A DNA stretch of 64,000 nt, from positions 55,809-119,808 of the forward strand of contig JBJMMD010000008.1 in NCBI GenBank assembly GCA_045804965.1, given 5' to 3'. This document shows, in pieces, positions 61,844-64,000 of this stretch. Positions within the stretch are counted from its first letter, which is position 1. Every line of letters starts with the position of its first letter. The translations under genes and the position numbers were made by a program. The notes beneath the pieces are model-generated. The model was not told the origin of the DNA. It saw only the letters and a list, made by a program, of their open reading frames with translations, and searched no databases. Origin of the DNA: CAVTUU01 sp045804965 (GTDB taxonomy: Bacteria; Chloroflexota; Chloroflexia; Thermomicrobiales; UBA6265).

Positions 61844-61983
61844 ACGAACAACCCTCACCCGGCGCGTCGCGCCACCCGCACCTTGGGACGCAGGGTGCGG
61901 GCGCGTTCTCAGCCTCGAGGAGGCTTCGCTTGGTTTAGCCCGGGGTTTTAACCTCGGGGCAAGGTTCTGAGTGAGGTAGCCGG
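61844..61983 (+). other. Intercistronic region with stem-loops
   Basis: CCCGCACC / GGTGCGGG (61875-61882 and 61894-61901) form an 8-bp stem. A family A-like module (GCCCGGGGTTTTAACC) follows. Position after the binding-protein gene matches that of the hairpin at 56248. Confidence 0.45.
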
Positions 61984-62907
61984 ATGATTGCCACCAGGGC
62001 CCAGCCTCGACGACGCGTGTCGCTGCAGCACCGCGAGGCGATCACCGGCTACCTCTTCATCTTGCCGGCGCTCCTCGGCTTCGTGCTCTGGTACGTCGGG
62101 CCGATGCTCTATTCGTTCTGGATCAGTCTGCACGAATGGGATTTGCTGAGTCCGCCAGAATGGGCCGGGCTCGGCAATTACCGCCGCATGTGGAATGATC
62201 CCCTCTTTACCCAGTCACTCAAAGTCACGTTCAAGTTTGTCGTGATTTCCGTTCCGCTTGTCCAGATTGTCGGTTTCGCGATCGCCATGCTGTTGAACAT
62301 GAAAGTGCGGGGCCAGGCTGTCTTCCGCACGATTTATTACCTGCCGACGATTGCCCCGCTCGTCGCCGGTTCCGTCCTCTGGATGTGGATCTTCAATTCC
62401 GATTTCGGACTGTTGAACGACCTCTTGCGACAGCTGGGATTCAAGAAGATCCTGTGGCTCCAGGAGCCGCGGTGGGCGCTCTGGGTGATCATCCTGTTCA
62501 GCGTCTGGGGATTCGGATCGACAATGGTCGTCTATCTGGCCGGACTCCAAGGAGTTCCACAGGAGCTTTATGAGGCGGCGGCGCTCGACGGTGCGCGCTT
62601 CCGGCACCGACTGTTCGACGTGACGATTCCGATGATGTCGCCGGTCATCCTCTTTAACACGCTCCTCGGCATTGTCTTCGCGTTTCAGCGATTTACCGAG
62701 TTCTATTTGCTCTCGAACCGCGTCGGCAGCCCGCACAATTCGACGCTCGTTTATTCGTTATTCCTCTTCCGCCAGGCCTTCATCAGCTATCGCATGGGCT
62801 ATGCGGCGGCGCTCGCCTGGGTCCTGTTCATTATCGTGTTGGTCATTTCGCTGATCGGTTTCCGGCTCGCCAGAGGGTGGGTCTATTACGAAGTCGAAGG
62901 GCAGTAA
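61984..62907 (+). CDS. Sugar ABC transporter permease (MalF-like)
   Basis: 307 residues, six helices. ITGYLFILPALLGFVLWYVGPMLYSFWISLHEWDLL starts the membrane part; the EAA loop is QELYEAAALDGARFRHRLFDVTIPMMSP. The binding-protein gene ends 140 bases earlier. Its stop is 18 bases before the ATG of the next permease. Confidence 0.92.
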   Translation: MIATRAQPRRRVSLQHREAITGYLFILPALLGFVLWYVGPMLYSFWISLHEWDLLSPPEWAGLGNYRRMWNDPLFTQSLKVTFKFVVISVPLVQIVGFAIAMLLNMKVRGQAVFRTIYYLPTIAPLVAGSVLWMWIFNSDFGLLNDLLRQLGFKKILWLQEPRWALWVIILFSVWGFGSTMVVYLAGLQGVPQELYEAAALDGARFRHRLFDVTIPMMSPVILFNTLLGIVFAFQRFTEFYLLSNRVGSPHNSTLVYSLFLFRQAFISYRMGYAAALAWVLFIIVLVISLIGFRLARGWVYYEVEGQ

Positions 62908-62927
62908 GCCCGATCCGGGAGCATGCA

Positions 62928-63830
62928 ATGGCGCTTGAAGATTCGACTGCCGTCATCCCCGAGACGCGCCGTCACGCCGCTGCGGTTGGCGTTTCCAGCC
63001 GGAAGTTCCGGGTGCCGTGGGTGCAGATCGCCACCTGGACCGCGCTCGTCGGCGGTGCGGTCGTGATGATGTTCCCAATCTTCTGGCTGGTGACTACGTC
63101 GCTAAAGACGAAGGCGCAAATCTTCAAGTTCCCGCCGGTTTGGATCCCGGACCCGGTGCGCTGGCAGAACTACAGCGATGCCCTGCGGGCCCAGCCGTTC
63201 GACCGTTACGCAGCAAACACGCTCATTATTACGGTCGCGAACATTCTCGGGGTGATGATTTCGTCGTCGCTCGTCGCCTATGCGTTTGCCCGGCTCCGTT
63301 TCCCCGGCCGCGACATCCTCTTTATCCTTATCTTGAGCGAGCTCATGCTGCCGCAGACGGTGACGCTCATTCCCAGGTACATCGAGTTCAGGAAGCTCGG
63401 CTGGATCGACACGTGGTGGCCGCTGATCGTCCCCAACTTCTTCGGCAACGCCTTCTTTATCTTCTTGCTCCGCCAGTTCTTCCGCACGATTCCGCGTGAC
63501 TTATCGGATGCGGCCAAGGTCGACGGTGCGTCCGAGCTGCGTATTTTCTGGCAGATCATCCTGCCGCTCAGCCGGCCCGCGCTGACGGTCGTTGCGATCT
63601 TCACCTTCCTTTACAACTGGAACGATTACCTGGAACCGCTGATTTACATTTCGTCGGAGAGCAAATACACCGTCGCCCTCGGGCTCGCGAACTTCCGCGA
63701 CCAGCTCTCCACCGAGTGGGGTCTCCTCATGGCAGGTTCGACCATGACGATCGTGCCGGTGATTGTGCTGTTCTTCTTGCTCCAGCGCTATTTCATCCGT
63801 GGCGTCGTCTTGTCGGGCATGAAGGGGTAG
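62928..63830 (+). CDS. Sugar ABC transporter permease (MalG-like)
   Basis: 300 residues, six helices. EAA loop RDLSDAAKVDGASELRIFWQIILPLSRP and the typical MalG end FFLLQRYFIRGVVLSGMKG. ATG 62928 has GGGAG upstream; a longer ORF start at 62877 overlaps the first permease. No ATPase follows, so an MsmK-like ATPase from elsewhere is needed. Confidence 0.92.
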   Translation: MALEDSTAVIPETRRHAAAVGVSSRKFRVPWVQIATWTALVGGAVVMMFPIFWLVTTSLKTKAQIFKFPPVWIPDPVRWQNYSDALRAQPFDRYAANTLIITVANILGVMISSSLVAYAFARLRFPGRDILFILILSELMLPQTVTLIPRYIEFRKLGWIDTWWPLIVPNFFGNAFFIFLLRQFFRTIPRDLSDAAKVDGASELRIFWQIILPLSRPALTVVAIFTFLYNWNDYLEPLIYISSESKYTVALGLANFRDQLSTEWGLLMAGSTMTIVPVIVLFFLLQRYFIRGVVLSGMKG

Positions 63831-64000
63831 GCATGGTATGCCAACGTTCATCCTGAGCGCCCCAACCCGTCATCCTGAGCGAAGTCGAAGGATCTGCGCT
63901 CTCTGACACACAATTGTGGGCAAGGACAGATTCAGCGACAGCTCGGAATGACGATGGAAGTGGCGCCCTGAATGACCATAACATACGCGGCAAGACACGT
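63831..64000. repeat. Family B repeat at the right edge
   Basis: Core CGTCATCCTGAGCGAAGTCG at 63870-63889 and a related shorter CGTTCATCCTGAGCGC at 63843-63858, followed by GGACAGATTCAGCGACAGCTCGGAATGACG. No gene before the edge. Confidence 0.6.

Overview
The window is high-GC, densely coded bacterial chromosome with frequent GTG and occasional TTG starts, many 4-bp stop/start overlaps, Tat-type signals on binding proteins and a heavy load of interspersed palindromic intergenic repeats. I infer a free-living heterotroph, most likely Chloroflexota (Thermomicrobia-like). That is an impression from gene content and style; no rRNA or tRNA is present to confirm it.

Layout. 1-1.4 kb: ECF sigma factor and zinc-finger anti-sigma factor, cut by the left edge. 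1.6-9 kb: YihY membrane protein, small hypotheticals, an ArsR-type regulator with a membrane protein, topoisomerase IB behind a Shine-Dalgarno-masking hairpin, an SGNH hydrolase and an MFS exporter. 9.3-13.7 kb: an FCD-type GntR regulator divergent from a diaminopropionate ammonia-lyase-like enzyme, then a NatAB-like ABC exporter. 13.9-20.6 kb, minus strand: folC, hemW and a MoxR / DUF58 / DUF4129 cassette. 20.9-21.5 kb: a decayed DUF433/DUF5615 toxin-antitoxin pair. 21.5-28.7 kb: a four-GAF GGDEF/HD-GYP protein, secreted SnoaL-like and SH3b-M23 proteins and an ABC ATPase. 29-41 kb: a second ECF sigma/anti-sigma pair with a cupredoxin, DUF488, thioesterase, a large protein of unknown function, DUF983, a cell-wall amidase, a CapA-like protein and hypotheticals. 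41-46.7 kb: threonine dehydratase, a complete sugar ABC importer, a fragment of another threonine dehydratase and an HNH endonuclease. 46.8-49 kb: two SRPBCC paralogues, each with the same conserved leader and its own terminator. 49.3-52.5 kb: DEAD-box helicase, YdjM-type and PAP2 membrane proteins. 52.6-57.5 kb: a ribose-type ABC importer operon. 57.8-58.7 kb: DinB and XRE genes. 59-63.8 kb: a LacI regulator divergent from a third sugar ABC importer, with promoter and operator visible.

How it works together. Three sugar importers show carbohydrate scavenging, and two of them have recognisable promoters. The two sigma/anti-sigma pairs and the GAF/GGDEF/HD-GYP protein show envelope and environmental signalling. 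The most novel-looking item is the roughly 230-bp leader found twice (46790-47021 and 48175-48406): its two copies differ in sequence but keep the same hairpins through compensatory base changes, which points to a structured cis-regulatory RNA.
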